Assembly (NCBI GenBank): GCA_946415695.1
Contig: CAMKTM010000102.1
Span: 1 to 8,584, forward strand
Reading direction: 5' to 3'
DNA length: 8,584 nucleotides
From: an uncultured Prevotellaceae bacterium
GTDB taxonomy: Bacteria > Bacteroidota > Bacteroidia > Bacteroidales > Bacteroidaceae
Under the pieces are notes generated by a model. The model was given only the letters and a program-made list of their open reading frames with translations. It ran no database searches and had not been told where the DNA came from. This document shows, in pieces, positions 6,772 to 8,584 of the stretch (position 1 is the first letter of the stretch; the number at the start of each line of letters is the position of its first letter). The position numbers were made by a program, and so were the translations under genes.

Positions 6772-6819
6772 ATGTTAAAATAAAGGCGTGCCTCGTTGGC
6801 CAACAAGGCACGCCTTTAT
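6772..6819 (-). terminator. Hairpin terminator downstream of the symporter gene
   Basis: The sequence 6780-6819 is a 40-bp palindrome with one mismatched pair: ATAAAGGCGTGCC (6780-6792) pairs with GGCACGCCTTTAT (6807-6819), and GTTGGCCAAC lies at the centre. On the minus strand the stem is followed by TTTATTTTAA, a T-rich tail. This fits an intrinsic terminator about 130 nt past the symporter stop and upstream of the glycosidase promoter. It is built from copies 1 and 2 of the 22-bp array. Confidence 0.6.
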
Positions 6820-6870
6820 TGCCAACAAGGCGTGCCTCGTTTTACAACGCGACACGCCTTGTTGGCAAAC
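6783..6870. repeat. Four-copy 22-bp tandem array (array 2)
   Basis: Four consecutive 22-bp units sit at 6783-6804, 6805-6826, 6827-6848 and 6849-6870. They begin AAGGCGTGCCTCGTTGG, AAGGCACGCCTTTATTG, AAGGCGTGCCTCGTTTT and GCGACACGCCTTGTTGG, and all end in AAC. The core alternates between GCGTGCC and its reverse complement GGCACGC (copy 4: GACACGC), so neighbouring copies pair. Copies 1-2 make the hairpin at 6780-6819. GCCAACAAGGCGTG (6821-6834) pairs perfectly over 14 bp with CACGCCTTGTTGGC (6853-6866). The period matches arrays 1 and 3. Confidence 0.85.
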
Positions 6871-6946
6871 GGACGTAACAAAACTATGTGTTGGTGTCGG
6901 GGGGAAAATGCGTTGCAGCACGACGGGGAAGAAGGCTGCTGACAGC

Positions 6947-8305
6947 TTAGCTTTCGTCCATCTCTTCGTCGAGGCGGTCGCCCCAAAGATATTTGTTGGT
7001 CTCGCGGGCAGCTACGCCGCTCAGCAGGAGCAGCGCCACGAGGTTCGGGATAGTCATAAGGGCGTTCATCGTGTCGGCGATATTCCAGATGACGTCGAGG
7101 CTGATGATGCTGCCGAAGAAGAGCGCCACGATGTAGAGGATGCGGTAGAAGCGGTTGATGCGCTGATGCTCGATGTAGTTGACGGCACTCTCGCCATAAT
7201 AGCTCCAGCCGAGGATGGTGCTGAAGGCAAAGGTGAGGATGCCGAAAGTGAGCAATGGTGCTCCAACATAAGGTATCTTGGAGAAAGCCACCTTCGTCAG
7301 GGCTGCGCCGTCAGCATAGCTGATATCGGGATAAGCCAAGATGCTGCTGACGAGCACAAGGCCTGTGAGGGCGCAAATGACGACGGTGTCCCAGAAGGTG
7401 CCTGTGCTCGATACCAAGGCCTGCCGAACAGGGTTGCGAGTCTGTGCCGCAGCCGCCACGATGGGCGCGCTGCCCATGCCGCTCTCGTTCGAGAAGAGGC
7501 CGCGGGCAATGCCGTAGCGAGCTGCCATCAAGACCGTAGCTCCGACGAAACCGCCGCCTGCTGCGGTGGGGTTGAAGGCCGACTCGACAATAAGTTGCAC
7601 GGCAGGCCATACGAAACTGCTGTTCATGTAGAGAATATACAGACAGCCAATCACATAAAGGGCTGCCATGAAAGGCACGAAGATGGTGCAGACGCGGGCG
7701 ATGGACTTCACGCCGCCCATGATGACGAGGGCCGTGAGCACGCAGACAAACACGCCTACCACCCACGTCGGGATGCCGAAGGTCTCGTTCGCCAGAAGTG
7801 CGATGGAATTGGCCTGGACAGTGCAGCCGATGCCGAAGCTGGCAAGAGCCGTGAAGATGGCAAAAGCGAGTGCCAACCACTTCATGCCCAGTCCGAGTTC
7901 AAGGGCATACATCGGGCCTCCGTAGGTTCGTCCGTCGCTGCCTCGTACGCGATACTTCACGGCAAGCAAGCCTTCGGCATACTTCGTCGCCATGCCGAAG
8001 ATGCCCGTCAGCCAGCACCACAGCACAGCTCCCGGTCCGCCAAGAGCCACAGCCGTTGCCACGCCGACGATGTTGCCGGTGCCGATGGTGGCGGCAAGCG
8101 CCGTCGCCAAGGCTCCGAACTGCGACACATCACCCGTCGCGCCCTTGTCCTTCTTGACAGAGAGACGAATGCCCGTCAGCAATCGGCGTTGCGGTATGCG
8201 AAGTCTGAAAGTGAGGAACACATGTGTGCCCAGCAACAAGATGACCATAGGCCAGCCCCATAGCAAAGAGCTGAGCAGAGAGAAAAGATTGTAAATAGTG
8301 TTCAT
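6947..8305 (-). CDS. Sodium:alanine/glycine symporter, AGCS family
   Basis: This is an inner-membrane carrier that imports alanine or glycine with sodium ions (AlsT/AgcS/DagA type). It is 452 aa, the normal size, with about ten to eleven hydrophobic segments starting at 12-33. Family motifs are clear: SQFGALATALAATIGTGNIV (61-80) running into GVATAVALGGPGAVLW (81-96), GGPMYALE (129-136), GLFSNESGMGSAPI (269-282), and GWSYYGESAVNYI (366-378). The C-terminus is short and acidic (DRLDEEMDES). The ATG at 8305 is chosen because it lies about 15 nt after the predicted transcription start and gives a complete first membrane segment. It has its own promoter and terminator, so it is probably monocistronic. 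The substrate (alanine, glycine or D-alanine) cannot be decided from sequence. Confidence 0.94.
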   Translation of the reverse strand: MNTIYNLFSLLSSLLWGWPMVILLLGTHVFLTFRLRIPQRRLLTGIRLSVKKDKGATGDVSQFGALATALAATIGTGNIVGVATAVALGGPGAVLWCWLTGIFGMATKYAEGLLAVKYRVRGSDGRTYGGPMYALELGLGMKWLALAFAIFTALASFGIGCTVQANSIALLANETFGIPTWVVGVFVCVLTALVIMGGVKSIARVCTIFVPFMAALYVIGCLYILYMNSSFVWPAVQLIVESAFNPTAAGGGFVGATVLMAARYGIARGLFSNESGMGSAPIVAAAAQTRNPVRQALVSSTGTFWDTVVICALTGLVLVSSILAYPDISYADGAALTKVAFSKIPYVGAPLLTFGILTFAFSTILGWSYYGESAVNYIEHQRINRFYRILYIVALFFGSIISLDVIWNIADTMNALMTIPNLVALLLLSGVAARETNKYLWGDRLDEEMDES

Positions 8306-8324
8306 GTGTTATCCTAAATCTGTG

Positions 8325-8354
8325 CAAAGGTACAAAATATTCTGTAATAAGCAA
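8325..8354 (-). promoter_or_regulatory. Bacteroidetes-type promoter of the symporter gene
   Basis: On the minus strand, TTG (8354-8352, within TTTTTTG) is followed after 19 nt by TACCTTTG (8332-8325), an exact match to TTG-N19-TAnnTTTG. The transcript would begin near 8319, about 14 nt before the ATG at 8305, so the leader is very short and leaves little room for a riboswitch. Confidence 0.8.
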
Positions 8355-8432
8355 AAAAGGATGCGAGAAATGTCATGAAATGCCCTTCTGAACAGCTCTT
8401 CGCCAAATGAGGAACAAGGCCTTTGAAGACTT

Positions 8433-8504
8433 GGCACGTTAAGTTAGCAAACATGGCACGTTAAGTTTGCGAACTAAGCACGTTAAGTTGACGAACTTAA
8501 CGTG
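8433..8504. repeat. Three-copy 22-bp tandem array with a perfect hairpin (array 3)
   Basis: Units at 8433-8454, 8455-8476 and 8477-8498 share GCACGTTAAGTT followed by a variable middle and GAAC/AAAC. The third copy runs into its own inverse: CACGTTAAGTT (8479-8489) and AACTTAACGTG (8494-8504) form a perfect 11-bp stem with a 4-nt loop. The array lies between the end of the gene at 8519 and the symporter promoter. The stem could terminate the upstream transcript, but no T-tract follows it on the minus strand. Confidence 0.85.
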
Positions 8505-8518
8505 TGTCGTTGGAAGAG

Positions 8519-8584
8519 TTAATTCTTCTTCGTTACAGGTTCAACTGTGTATCCTTCGCGCCGAAGCATGGCAATCAAGCCATC
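8519..8584 (-). CDS. C-terminal end of an unidentified protein (partial)
   Basis: On the minus strand an open frame enters from the right edge and reads 21 codons, ending DGLIAMLRREGYTVEPVTKKN before a TAA at 8519-8521. It is in the same direction as the neighbouring genes, and its composition (a helix, then a beta-like YTVEPV and a lysine-rich end) looks like a real protein C-terminus. It is too short to identify. It is followed at once by the 22-bp array. Confidence 0.6.
   Translation of the reverse strand, partial: DGLIAMLRREGYTVEPVTKKN

Larger units (their letters stand above)
6531..6946. other. Intergenic region between symporter and glycosidase genes
   Basis: These 416 gene-free bases hold the glycosidase promoter (6559-6590), the palindrome AAAACATGTTTT (6593-6604) directly upstream of its -33 element, and the 22-bp array with its hairpins (6780-6870). 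I see nothing recognisable in 6605-6779 or 6871-6946, apart from AATGCTGTCC (6730-6739), which also flanks array 1 at 43-52. Confidence 0.6.

Noticed and set aside
6783..6870. CRISPR array
   Set aside because: Units are contiguous with a 22-bp period and no unique spacers, and no cas gene is nearby.
6788..8263. Long plus-strand open frame of 491 codons opposite the symporter
   Set aside because: It is antisense to a textbook AGCS transporter, and its product is a His/Asp/Ala-rich, domain-free sequence typical of shadow frames in such DNA. It also begins inside the 22-bp array.

Overview
The window looks like chromosomal DNA of a Bacteroidales bacterium, most likely a Prevotella-type (Prevotellaceae) genome. 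Three things support this. Two promoters have the Bacteroidetes layout TTG-N19-TAnnTTTG. The secreted glycosidase ends in a short tail of the kind common on Prevotella exported proteins. Intergenic DNA is rich in AATTCGTG and AACCACnGATT palindromic repeats typical of this group. No rRNA or tRNA gene is visible, so genus placement is an inference from style.

All recognised genes lie on the minus strand. Read in transcription order (right to left) they are: the last 21 codons of an unidentified gene (8519-8584); a sodium:alanine/glycine symporter of the AGCS family (6947-8305) with its own promoter; a large secreted GH84 beta-N-acetylglucosaminidase with C-terminal discoidin-like modules (3264-6530), also with its own promoter; xseA (1937-3256) and xseB (1752-1952), the two subunits of exodeoxyribonuclease VII; and ilvE, a branched-chain amino-acid aminotransferase (424-1449). 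The glycosidase, xseA and xseB are packed (7-bp gap, then a 16-bp overlap) and are probably one transcript. ilvE follows after about 300 bp.

Gene-free stretches: 1-423 holds the end of a 22-bp tandem repeat, a composite fold-back with a T-tract, and a 61-nt near-perfect palindrome. 1450-1751 holds a MITE-like inverted-repeat element and the ilvE leader. 6531-6946 holds the glycosidase promoter and a four-copy 22-bp tandem array that folds into two hairpins, one acting as a plausible terminator for the symporter. 8306-8518 holds the symporter promoter and another three-copy 22-bp array.

The protein-coding content is ordinary metabolism and DNA repair. I see no defence, phage, CRISPR or biosynthetic system. 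The unusual content is the repeat architecture: degenerate 22-bp-period tandem arrays in three separate intergenic regions, and a palindromic repeat inserted in frame inside xseA so that the repeat is translated.
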